Source: Thermoplasmata archaeon (lineage in GTDB: Archaea; Thermoplasmatota; Thermoplasmata; Thermoplasmatales; Thermoplasmataceae). From it: a DNA stretch of 5,797 nucleotides. The notes under the pieces were generated by a model, which did not search any database, was not told the DNA's origin, and saw only the letters and a program-made list of their open reading frames with translations. The first letter of the stretch is position 1. Each line of letters begins with the position of its first letter. The stretch covers positions 1 through 5,797 of the forward strand of contig JAJZXP010000122.1 of NCBI GenBank assembly GCA_021806345.1, in the 5' to 3' direction. Of this stretch, positions 1 through 5,324 are shown one piece after another. The position numbers and the translations under genes were made by a program.

Positions 1-2
1 TT

Positions 3-137
3 ATTTGGTCTCTTCAGACTCTCCGCTTGCGTCAAAAGCATGTAATGGATGTGCTTGATCATCTCCTATCAGAGGAGGTTAAACATAAGGCATCTGAAAA
101 AACGGAGAACATGTCGAACTGGTCGGGATTCGATTAA
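3..137 (+). CDS. C-terminal fragment of a protein, possibly a DDE transposase (5' end outside window)
   Basis: An open frame enters from the left edge and ends at a TAA at 135-137, giving 44 residues. The visible protein starts IWSLQTLRLRQKHVMDVLDH and continues with a charged, hydrophilic tail ending in NMSNWSGFD. The pattern S..T.R.R...V.D.L resembles the extreme C-terminus of some DDE transposases of the IS66-like kind, where a helix with S/T and R residues follows the last catalytic residue, but no catalytic motif lies inside the window. It runs towards the minus-strand Ntn-hydrolase unit, so the two converge. No terminal inverted repeat could be confirmed downstream. It could equally be the end of an unrelated protein; the transposase reading is a guess from pattern resemblance. 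Confidence 0.4.
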   Translation: MWSLQTLRLRQKHVMDVLDHLLSEEVKHKASEKTENMSNWSGFD

Positions 138-159
138 AGTTTTAAGCGAATACTAACCA

Positions 160-219
160 TAACTGAACACTCTGTACCATTGTGTCATATTCACGCCTCA
201 AAATGATGTTATCAGTTAT
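160..219. repeat. Inverted repeat, 8-bp arms
   Basis: ATAACTGA at 160-167 is matched by its exact reverse complement TCAGTTAT at 212-219, with a 44-bp spacer. It lies in the 130-bp gap (138-267) between two converging genes, where nothing else was recognised. It might be a weak terminator or part of an element end. Arms of 8 bp at this distance are not strong evidence on their own. Confidence 0.25.
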
Positions 220-267
220 ACTTGATACAGGTGTCACTTTAGGAGGTTATTTCAAGTTTGATTGAAA

Positions 268-417
268 TCAATGCTCTTCCAGAAGTTCCTCTATTCGCTT
301 GGTTATCCCCTTCCTATTCTCACGCTCGTTTTGTGAAGAAATGTGAGACCGCTGTACTTCATTCCAATAGTCGTAGTCTATTTTACTATTCCTCCTTTCT
401 CTCTTGATTAATACCAT
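268..417 (-). CDS. Small basic protein directly downstream of the Ntn hydrolase (hypothetical)
   Basis: This frame encodes 49 residues, starting MVLIKRERRNSKIDYDYWNE and ending in the helix-prone stretch TKRIEELLEEH. Its ATG (417-415) directly follows the TAG stop of the Ntn hydrolase gene (420-418), with no base between them, which suggests translational coupling and a shared mRNA. The end of the upstream gene contains a purine-rich AGGGGATGGA that may help reinitiation. The protein is highly charged, with a basic N-terminal third and an acidic/basic amphipathic C-terminal helix. It has no signal peptide, membrane segment or cysteine. I do not recognise a family. The close linkage suggests a partner or regulator of the Ntn hydrolase, but that is inference. 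A chance open frame of this length is possible. Confidence 0.5.
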   Translation of the reverse strand: MVLIKRERRNSKIDYDYWNEVQRSHISSQNERENRKGITKRIEELLEEH

Positions 418-1266
418 CTATTCATCCATCCCCTCATATCTTTTCTTAAATTCGCTGATATACAGATTTTTCATATCCTTTTCTTTGGTCATCATTTCAT
501 TTATTTTTGATCTTAGTACGTCGATTTCATCATCTCTTATTTCTCTTATGCTATTTTCACTTATTATATATCCATCTGTTCGTGTTCCAACTCCGAGCGA
601 TTCTTCCGCATTTATCTTAGCATAGGCTGTCATAAAAAGCGAGTTTTGCATTTCTTTTCTGGGGTCATAACTTTGATGCATTAGAGTCCAGTTTGCAGAC
701 TCAAAGCCACTCCCAACAGCATCATATCCAATGCTATCAGTAGGTACATAGTCTCCCTCTTCTATTTTGAAGATATGCGGCCCATATGAATCAACACCTG
801 AGATTAAGATTTCAAGTTCACGATACAGTGTCTTCCTGTTATCTTCAATGGTTCTACCCACAAACGTTAGTAATTCTGATGGAACATTCTGCCTAAAGAC
901 CTCACTTAACGTCTTTCCATAAGGAATTAAGAGTGACTCAACGTTTTCCTTTATCATTTCATTAATAGTCTTCACACTCAGTTTTGCAATATCGCGCACT
1001 GTTCTAATTTCCTCTTTCTTGGAACGATTACCGCTGATACGCTCAATGTTTTCCTGTAATCTCTGAGAAAAGTCCTCTATAAGTTCAGCGGTGACTGCAG
1101 CTCCCATCACCACTCGAATAAGATCAGACTCAATGAGCTTATGAAGTTTACTACTATCTGTTTCCAGGGCTATGTCCCTGTAAGATAACATCTTATCAGC
1201 GACTATTATGCATCCATGACCATCTTTACGACCTTTACCGTATATTGCAGAAACTATAGCAGTCAT
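418..1266 (-). CDS. Proteasome-like Ntn hydrolase (divergent 20S beta/HslV/Anbu relative)
   Basis: The 282-residue protein starts Met-Thr, so removal of Met would expose a catalytic Thr1 without a propeptide. Counting from that Thr, Asp23 (in VADK) and Lys39 (in SSKLHKL) sit exactly six residues beyond the proteasomal Asp17 and Lys33, because of a short insertion (KGRKDG) after the first strand. Further hallmarks are MGAAVTAELIEDF (like the aG..aD motif), LISGVDSYGPHIFKI (the central strand), AVGSGFESA with the GSG loop at 185-187, and SLGVGTRTDGYII near the end, which recalls the SVG..D ending of Anbu-type proteins. It is about 70-80 residues longer than a typical beta subunit, because of a helical insert at roughly 70-148 and a charged C-terminal tail after 240. 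The expected role is a self-compartmentalising threonine peptidase or related amide hydrolase. Substrate and partner ATPase are unknown. It has its own leaderless-type promoter and a coupled small gene downstream. Confidence 0.7.
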   Translation of the reverse strand: MTAIVSAIYGKGRKDGHGCIIVADKMLSYRDIALETDSSKLHKLIESDLIRVVMGAAVTAELIEDFSQRLQENIERISGNRSKKEEIRTVRDIAKLSVKTINEMIKENVESLLIPYGKTLSEVFRQNVPSELLTFVGRTIEDNRKTLYRELEILISGVDSYGPHIFKIEEGDYVPTDSIGYDAVGSGFESANWTLMHQSYDPRKEMQNSLFMTAYAKINAEESLGVGTRTDGYIISENSIREIRDDEIDVLRSKINEMMTKEKDMKNLYISEFKKRYEGMDE

Positions 1267-1288
1267 TCATATCTACAGTTTGTTTTCC

Positions 1289-1296
1289 TTTATAAA
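1289..1296 (-). promoter_or_regulatory. TATA box for the Ntn hydrolase gene
   Basis: TTTATAAA is centred about 26 bp before the ATG at 1266. On the minus strand it is preceded by the purine-rich GAAAAAGAAA, a plausible BRE. This spacing places transcription start at or next to the ATG, giving a leaderless mRNA, and no Shine-Dalgarno sequence is seen before the start. Confidence 0.7.
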
Positions 1297-1337
1297 TTTC
1301 TTTTTCAATGAGGAGAGTTGAAACAGACAAATGCTAC

Positions 1338-1345
1338 TTATAAAT
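1338..1345 (+). promoter_or_regulatory. TATA box reading into the structured RNA region
   Basis: TTATAAAT, followed by ACTCG, matches an archaeal TATA box on the plus strand. With the usual 25-27 bp spacing, transcription would start near 1367-1369, just before the GC-rich block. No start codon lies there, which fits a non-coding transcript. It is back to back with the Ntn-hydrolase TATA box about 45 bp away. Confidence 0.55.
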
Positions 1346-1367
1346 ACTCGTTTATGGGATGTTCCAC

Positions 1368-1835
1368 GAAAACCAGCGCGGCACGAGACCCCCTAATGTT
1401 ACACTAAATCCGCACTCAGCGAAGCGACATTGTGCGGTCAAAAATCCCCTTCCCCTATTCCCCTCAAATTGCACTCCGCAGGAGAGAATAATGTGCCCGA
1501 AGCGAGCCGGAAGTCTTGCGTAGCAAGACCGAGTGGTGTAAGCGTCAGTGGTGGGTGGTGTGGAACACCAAGCGTAGCGTAGGTGTGTAGCACCACCCAT
1601 ACACCACGAGCGGCGAGCACAGGACACCACCCTGAATAAGCAAAGCGAATGAAGGGCTCTTCGAAGAAGAGTGCGAGACGTAAATCAAAAGAGGGGTGGA
1701 TTGCGTAAGCAAGACGGGGTGAATTTTGATTGAAGGCGAAGCATGGGGTCCTGTGCTCGGCGTGCAGGCGAGCGAAGGGCACATACCAATATGCGAAGGC
1801 TCAAAGAGGGGTAGGGGTGAATTTGAGCCGAAGCC
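1368..1835 (+). ncRNA. Candidate large structured non-coding RNA (about 470 nt)
   Basis: This block is much richer in G+C than its neighbours and has no credible protein. It contains a nested set of complementary segments: 1410-1415 with 1432-1437 (6 bp); 1491-1498 with 1777-1784 (8 bp); inside that, a hairpin 1513-1519/1523-1529 (7 bp, GTA loop); 1533-1540 with 1600-1607 (8 bp), continued by 1552-1560 with 1591-1599 (9 bp); 1614-1625 with 1748-1759 (12 bp perfect, then one mismatch and 3 more pairs); 1657-1662/1666-1671 (6 bp, GAA loop); 1683-1690 with 1724-1731 (8 bp) enclosing a GTAA-loop hairpin; and 1798-1805 with 1822-1829 (8 bp). Apparent unpaired stretches are purine-rich (GAAGCGA, GAAGGCGAAG) and a GNRA-type loop reads on this strand, so the plus strand is the likely RNA. 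A TATA box sits at the expected distance. It does not show the conserved cores of RNase P RNA or SRP RNA that I know. End positions are estimates. Confidence 0.55.
1684..1829 (+). repeat. Two copies of a G-rich stem-loop motif
   Basis: At 1684-1730 and again at 1798-1829, an AAA-ending stem arm is followed by GAGGGGT, then GGGGTGAA, then the TTT-starting complementary arm. The stems differ in sequence (ATCAAAA/TTTTGAT versus GGCTCAAA/TTTGAGCC) while the G-rich internal parts are kept. That is what structural rather than sequence conservation looks like. The first copy carries an extra GTAA hairpin between the two G-rich halves. Confidence 0.5.
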
Positions 1836-1845
1836 TACCAAAAGG

Positions 1846-1854
1846 TATTAAAAT
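1846..1854 (+). promoter_or_regulatory. Possible TATA box for the antitoxin-like gene
   Basis: TATTAAAAT is centred about 28 bp before the ATG at 1878, consistent with a leaderless transcript. No Shine-Dalgarno sequence precedes the start. It directly follows the end of the structured RNA block, so read-through from the RNA promoter is also possible. Confidence 0.45.
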
Positions 1855-1877
1855 CTGAAAGAATATAGAGTTACAAT

Positions 1878-2054
1878 ATGACCACAGCAAAACAGTCAAG
1901 GCTTGTAAGCATACCCAAATCCGATTTAGAAAGCCTTGAGGCTACCATAGAAACTCTGGAGAAGGAGTATGTTATGGATCAGCTGGAAAGAAGCGAGCAG
2001 GACATACAAAAGGGCAGAGTAAGGAATGTGCGAGAGTTCCTGAAGGAACTCTAA
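1878..2054 (+). CDS. Orphan antitoxin-like protein (archaeal RelB/VapB-type small protein)
   Basis: This frame encodes 58 residues, beginning MTTAKQSRLVSIPKSDLESL and ending GRVRNVREFLKEL before TAA. The layout is typical of small prokaryotic antitoxins: a short N-terminal strand-like part (RLVSIP), a long helix rich in Glu and Leu (LESLEATIETLEKEYVMDQL), then the conserved ending (E.)DIQKGRVR.V.EFL.EL that binds the toxin in RelB-like families. A RelE- or PIN-type toxin gene would be expected next, but the following bases run straight into the convergent restriction endonuclease gene, whose stop is at 2081. No toxin frame exists on either side. It is therefore an orphan in this window, either a remnant of a lost pair or an anti-addiction gene. 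The assignment rests on sequence pattern, not on a search. Confidence 0.65.
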   Translation: MTTAKQSRLVSIPKSDLESLEATIETLEKEYVMDQLERSEQDIQKGRVRNVREFLKEL

Positions 2055-2080
2055 TAGTACTTCTTCGCTTCTCCTGTGAG

Positions 2081-2713
2081 TTAACTCTGCAATCTTTTTA
2101 TTTCTGCCCTGATTTCCTCGATAACGTCCGTGTTGTAGATTGTTTTCTTGTCCCCAGTCTTCATAGAGATCACGTAAAATACCTTACCCCCGTATTTCTC
2201 TGTAAATTTTTCGTGAGTTTTCAGTTGCAAAGACCGTTCTTTGAAAATCTCTGGAATGTGAGCCACTCCGCTAGCAGGCTTGATCTGTAAGCCTATGTAT
2301 TTCTCCTTTATTTTGATGTAAAAATCAACATTAAATAGCCGGTCCCATTCATCTGGAGCTGAATCTATCTTTACTCCCAAAAGCTCTTGAAGTTGGCCGT
2401 AAATTGTTTGCTTCTCCGTCGTGTATCCATCGAATGTTCTATTTATGACTAAGGTTACTATGAAATCAATGCAGTCATTTTCTGTGACGCCCTCAATCTC
2501 AGCCACGAGAACTTCGGTAATCTTCACATATAGTTTTCTGCCCAAATCCACTAAATGCTCTTTCGGGTAAACATTTGCATAGTAATATGTCTCCCAGTCG
2601 CTCAGTGTTTTAGGTGAGCATTTCCTTATTTCTTCGGAAACCTTTCCGACATTTCTAGCAAAGTTAAGCTGGAATCTATTTGTTGCGCTGTTTAATATCC
2701 ACTCTTTCGCCAT
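2081..2713 (-). CDS. Type II restriction endonuclease, MjaI-like (probable CTAG specificity)
   Basis: The 210-residue protein starts MAKEWILNSATNRFQLN and carries stretches I associate with the MjaI restriction endonuclease family: LGRKLYVKITEVLVAEI, RTFDGYTTEKQTIYGQL, DEWDRLFNVDFYI and YIGLQIKPA. A likely metal-binding site of the PD-(D/E)xK fold is Asp130, then Gln143-x-Lys145 (QIK), followed by a strand KVFYVIS at 177-183. Gln replaces the usual second acid. The protein would cut unmethylated double-stranded DNA; MjaI itself recognises CTAG, and that specificity is inferred here by family. The ATG lies 2 nt after the methyltransferase stop. AAGTGAT about 6 nt before it could act as a weak Shine-Dalgarno sequence inside the upstream gene's end. 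Placing the nuclease last, after its methyltransferase, would favour modification before cleavage. The length looks complete. Confidence 0.82.
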   Translation of the reverse strand: MAKEWILNSATNRFQLNFARNVGKVSEEIRKCSPKTLSDWETYYYANVYPKEHLVDLGRKLYVKITEVLVAEIEGVTENDCIDFIVTLVINRTFDGYTTEKQTIYGQLQELLGVKIDSAPDEWDRLFNVDFYIKIKEKYIGLQIKPASGVAHIPEIFKERSLQLKTHEKFTEKYGGKVFYVISMKTGDKKTIYNTDVIEEIRAEIKRLQS

Positions 2714-2715
2714 AA

Positions 2716-3951
2716 CTAATCACTTGCCACTTTTATAAGATTAGATTTATATCTAAAATTGCCTTCCTGGATGTTGGCCAAACCCTGTCTAACTAACTCT
2801 TTGTTTATGAATATCTTATTCTTCAGAAACACATAAGCGGGAACCGTTTCCGACTCTGGTTTTGAATATGAATCAAATTCAAGAAATACTTGTTTTCCTT
2901 TAACATATTCATTCAGGTAATCCATCACTTTACCTGATTCGTTTGGGTTGACTTTCACTCCGAAAAAGTGAACCTTGAGCCCCGTGTCTAGTTCGATAGT
3001 ATCAATATCAAGCACATTAGTAACCCTATATAACTTCTCTGCTCCAAACCTGAGCTTATCTGGAGATATAACCGGAGTAGTGTCCTTTATATTGGGTTCG
3101 TAGTCCGTTTCTTCGGTGTTCTCAACACATTTGGTGCGTTCTGAGAACTCAATCTTGTGCTCGTAACTCAGAAGAGTACTGCCTTTGCTTATCTTCTCCT
3201 TGATCATCGGAAGGAAATTTTGATTTATTTCATAACCTATAGAATTTCTTCCCAATTCAAGTGCAACTTTTGCCGAGGTTCCACTGCCAAGAAATGGGTC
3301 CAATACGGTGTCTCCAACAAAAGAGAACATCTTAATTATTCTTCTTGGTAATTCTTCTGGAAACATAGCTTCGTGTCCTACTTGCCTTTCTCCATTGAAG
3401 TACCAATGACCTGAGAAATATTCTTTCCATTCTTCCTTGGTCAACTTAGATCTTTCCTTCGTATCTCTGGATACTGGGCGAGAGCCTTGCTTCTTGAATA
3501 TCAATATAAACTCGTAATCAAACTCAACGAGACCGTTCGGAGGGTATGGATATGAACCCATTACAGATGCCCCGCCTGTTGTGTTCATAGTGGTCTTCTT
3601 CTGCCAGATGATCGACCCCATGTAATCAAACCCAATCCTTTCGCATTGGGTAATAAACTCGGAGTGCAATGGAGCTATCTTGTACCTCCCATAGACAATA
3701 CTTCTCAGAAACTGATCTCCTATGTTAATACACAGTCTTGTACCAGGTTTAAGCACACGATAACACTCTTTCCATACTGTGTAGAGACTTTTCAGGTATT
3801 CGTGAAGCGACTGCCCATACCCTATTTGTCCTTCTACCTCATAATTCTTTATATGCCAATAAGGAGGGGAGGTGACAACTAGATCTACAGCATCGCCCTC
3901 AATCTCTTTCATCGCTCTGCTATCAGCATTTATTACTCTTGACAAAATCAT
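2716..3951 (-). CDS. N4-cytosine DNA methyltransferase with C-terminal SNase-like domain
   Basis: The 411-residue protein has the amino-methyltransferase catalytic motif TSPPYW at 27-32 and, later, the AdoMet-binding motif DPFLGSGTS at 218-226. This order (catalytic before binding) is the beta class, and S-P-P-Y is typical of N4-cytosine enzymes. It would protect the sites cut by the neighbouring MjaI-like nuclease, probably CTAG. After a linker (about 260-300), residues 306-408 resemble a staphylococcal-nuclease fold: YRVTNVLDIDTIELDTG, then VKGKQVFLEFDSYSK, PAYVFL, and INKELVRQGLANI. By my alignment Asp21 of the nuclease is kept, but Arg35 is replaced by His, Asp40 is not kept and Arg87 is lost, so this domain is probably not catalytic and may bind DNA. 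The start ATG has GAGATGA about 6 nt upstream, a fair Shine-Dalgarno match. The gene follows orc1/cdc6 by 34 nt and probably shares its mRNA. Confidence 0.85.
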   Translation of the reverse strand: MILSRVINADSRAMKEIEGDAVDLVVTSPPYWHIKNYEVEGQIGYGQSLHEYLKSLYTVWKECYRVLKPGTRLCINIGDQFLRSIVYGRYKIAPLHSEFITQCERIGFDYMGSIIWQKKTTMNTTGGASVMGSYPYPPNGLVEFDYEFILIFKKQGSRPVSRDTKERSKLTKEEWKEYFSGHWYFNGERQVGHEAMFPEELPRRIIKMFSFVGDTVLDPFLGSGTSAKVALELGRNSIGYEINQNFLPMIKEKISKGSTLLSYEHKIEFSERTKCVENTEETDYEPNIKDTTPVISPDKLRFGAEKLYRVTNVLDIDTIELDTGLKVHFFGVKVNPNESGKVMDYLNEYVKGKQVFLEFDSYSKPESETVPAYVFLKNKIFINKELVRQGLANIQEGNFRYKSNLIKVASD

Positions 3952-3985
3952 ACATTCTCATCTCTCATGGTTAATTCTTGCCACT

Positions 3986-5071
3986 TCAAAGTCTCTTTCT
4001 AAGCTCTCCACTTACAATAGATGCATCCGATAATAATATTTGCGATTCCATTGTGTAATATCTGCCTATCTTTTTCTTTATCAGCGTGACAAGACCAAGA
4101 TTCTGCAAGTAATTGACGCTCTGGAAGAAAGTCGACTTACTCGCTCCTCTGAGCAGCAAGTGACTGGATGCTGAGACCTCGGAATAAGCCTTATTTGTAT
4201 CCTGATTCTTGATCAGTGCTGCCAGTATTAGCAGGTCTCGATCTCCTAGATTCTTAAGCGTTTCTCCCTCGACTTCGATGTAAGCTTGCTTCAGTGCCGT
4301 TGTCACTGAATCCTCGTCCCATTTATTGCTTCTTCCCAGGATCTCAAGGGCCTTTATTCCTATTCTGGCATCGCTTCTGTAATCCCTCACAAGCATTGCG
4401 GATAAAAGACCGAGAGCTTCTTTGTCATATTCGTTGAGGCCTTCCTTGGCCCTCATTCTGAGAATTTCTCTAATTTCCTCAGTGCTATATTCATGGAATA
4501 CTATGTGATCTGGCTGCAGCGAACTCTTTACGCTCTCGTCATTCAAGTTCTTGTACCAGTATACCTTCTGAGTCAGCAATATCAGGTTTGCCTTTGTGTG
4601 CCTCGTTATGTGATAAAGAACGTCATAATCCTGCAGGAAATCAATCTCGTCTAATACTACAAGAGACTTGCCGGAGAGCAATGAGTCACATTTGCTCCTC
4701 ACTTCTTCCACTTCGTGGCCCTTGCCGAATAGCCGAGTTATGTTGCGATAAATCTTTGTAGACGTTGGGTTCTCTCTGACATTTATGTAGAAATAGGGGA
4801 CAGCTTTGGTGTCCCTGAGTGCCTTTGCCATGATAAGTGCACTCAGTGTTTTGCCCGATCCTTTGGAACCGTAGATGATGATGTGTCTCGGAAGGCCGAG
4901 ATTTACATAATCAGCAAGATCATCGGTTACTCTTTCCAATTCTGTTCTAATGAGTATCTCATTCGGAGTATAGCTGATGTTGAAAACCTGTGCATTCTTC
5001 ATGTTGCTTGTTTCTGCTGCACGGGCAGTGAGCTTTGCAGCCATAAACGACTTGGGATTCTTTGTATCCAT
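3986..5071 (-). CDS. orc1/cdc6: Orc1/Cdc6-family replication initiator AAA+ ATPase
   Basis: The ATP-binding core shows Walker A GSKGSGKT, Walker B LVVLDEID, a sensor-1 region ANLILLTQ, the family motif SSLQPDHIVFHEYSTEEI with EILRMRA after it, and a sensor-2 Arg in SDARIGIKALE. The last 85 residues (from GDRDLLILAALI to GRYYTME) look like the winged-helix DNA-binding domain. In archaea these proteins bind origin recognition boxes and load the MCM helicase. From the ATG at 5071 the protein has 361 residues, somewhat shorter than many chromosomal paralogues, as often seen for element-encoded copies. A longer version could start at a TTG at 5092 (MCIADDT...), but I prefer the ATG; an internal Met about 23 residues further (MKNAQVFNISYTP) is another candidate. 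It leads a three-gene run with the methyltransferase and restriction enzyme, suggesting a self-replicating or formerly self-replicating element. Confidence 0.88.
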   Translation of the reverse strand: MDTKNPKSFMAAKLTARAAETSNMKNAQVFNISYTPNEILIRTELERVTDDLADYVNLGLPRHIIIYGSKGSGKTLSALIMAKALRDTKAVPYFYINVRENPTSTKIYRNITRLFGKGHEVEEVRSKCDSLLSGKSLVVLDEIDFLQDYDVLYHITRHTKANLILLTQKVYWYKNLNDESVKSSLQPDHIVFHEYSTEEIREILRMRAKEGLNEYDKEALGLLSAMLVRDYRSDARIGIKALEILGRSNKWDEDSVTTALKQAYIEVEGETLKNLGDRDLLILAALIKNQDTNKAYSEVSASSHLLLRGASKSTFFQSVNYLQNLGLVTLIKKKIGRYYTMESQILLSDASIVSGELRKRL

Positions 5072-5092
5072 TGTATCATCTGCAATGCACAA

Positions 5093-5324
5093 TAATTCTC
5101 AGATAGTAAGGTTATTAATACTATCGAACGAGTCGAACACATGTGTGTTAGGAAACGGTAATTTCTGATGCAAGAGTATGTGTATCAAAAAACGAGTAAA
5201 TCTTTACGTTGGGATGATGTTATCCAAACCTACGAAAAATTCCATTTTTTAGAATGTAATGTTCATTGTATCAGTTATATATTATATATAAGAAAGAGCC
5301 TGACGCGTTCGGGAACACACACAC
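5093..5324. other. Intergenic region with repeats; candidate replication origin / control region
   Basis: The 232-bp gap between the recombinase stop and orc1/cdc6 holds several ordered elements. An inverted repeat GATAGT/ACTATC (5102-5107, 5120-5125) flanks the putative TATA box. A direct repeat of TCGAAC (5124-5129 and 5133-5138) is spaced by 9 bp. There is a palindrome ACACATGTGT starting near 5137, an almost perfect AT palindrome of 17 bp (5275-5291), and a dyad GTTCGGGAAC near 5308-5317. Archaeal origins often lie next to orc1/cdc6 and combine dyad recognition boxes with an AT-rich unwinding stretch, so an origin or autoregulatory region is plausible. No canonical ORB with a G-run was identified. 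No credible gene was seen; a 64-residue plus-strand frame here is discussed among the rejected items. Confidence 0.35.
5111..5119 (-). promoter_or_regulatory. Possible TATA box for orc1/cdc6
   Basis: On the minus strand the sequence reads ATTAATAAC within TATTAATAACC, about 24 bp before the TTG at 5092 and about 44 bp before the ATG at 5071. A start near 5089 would give the ATG a leader of roughly 18 nt with no evident Shine-Dalgarno sequence. The box lies between the arms of the GATAGT/ACTATC inverted repeat, so a protein bound there could block it. Confidence 0.4.

Noticed and set aside
404..625. 73-residue plus-strand frame antisense to the Ntn hydrolase
   Set aside because: Its Ser/Ile/Leu-rich product is the expected shadow of the charged hydrolase C-terminus on the opposite strand.
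1352..1841. Three overlapping minus-strand open frames (92, 114 and 98 residues) in the GC-rich block
   Set aside because: They overlap each other in different frames, are rich in Cys, Trp, Arg and Pro with no domain pattern, and are open only because stop codons are rare in GC-rich, structured sequence. The RNA reading explains the block better.
3157..5168. Plus-strand frames at 3157-3351, 3646-3882, 4883-5095 and 4977-5168
   Set aside because: All lie antisense to (or over the start of) the well-supported methyltransferase and orc1/cdc6 genes and show no recognisable domain.
210..5279. TATCAGTTATA occurring at 210-220 and again at 5269-5279, considered as element-end repeats
   Set aside because: An 11-base match in a window of this size is expected by chance a few times, and the flanking bases do not match further.
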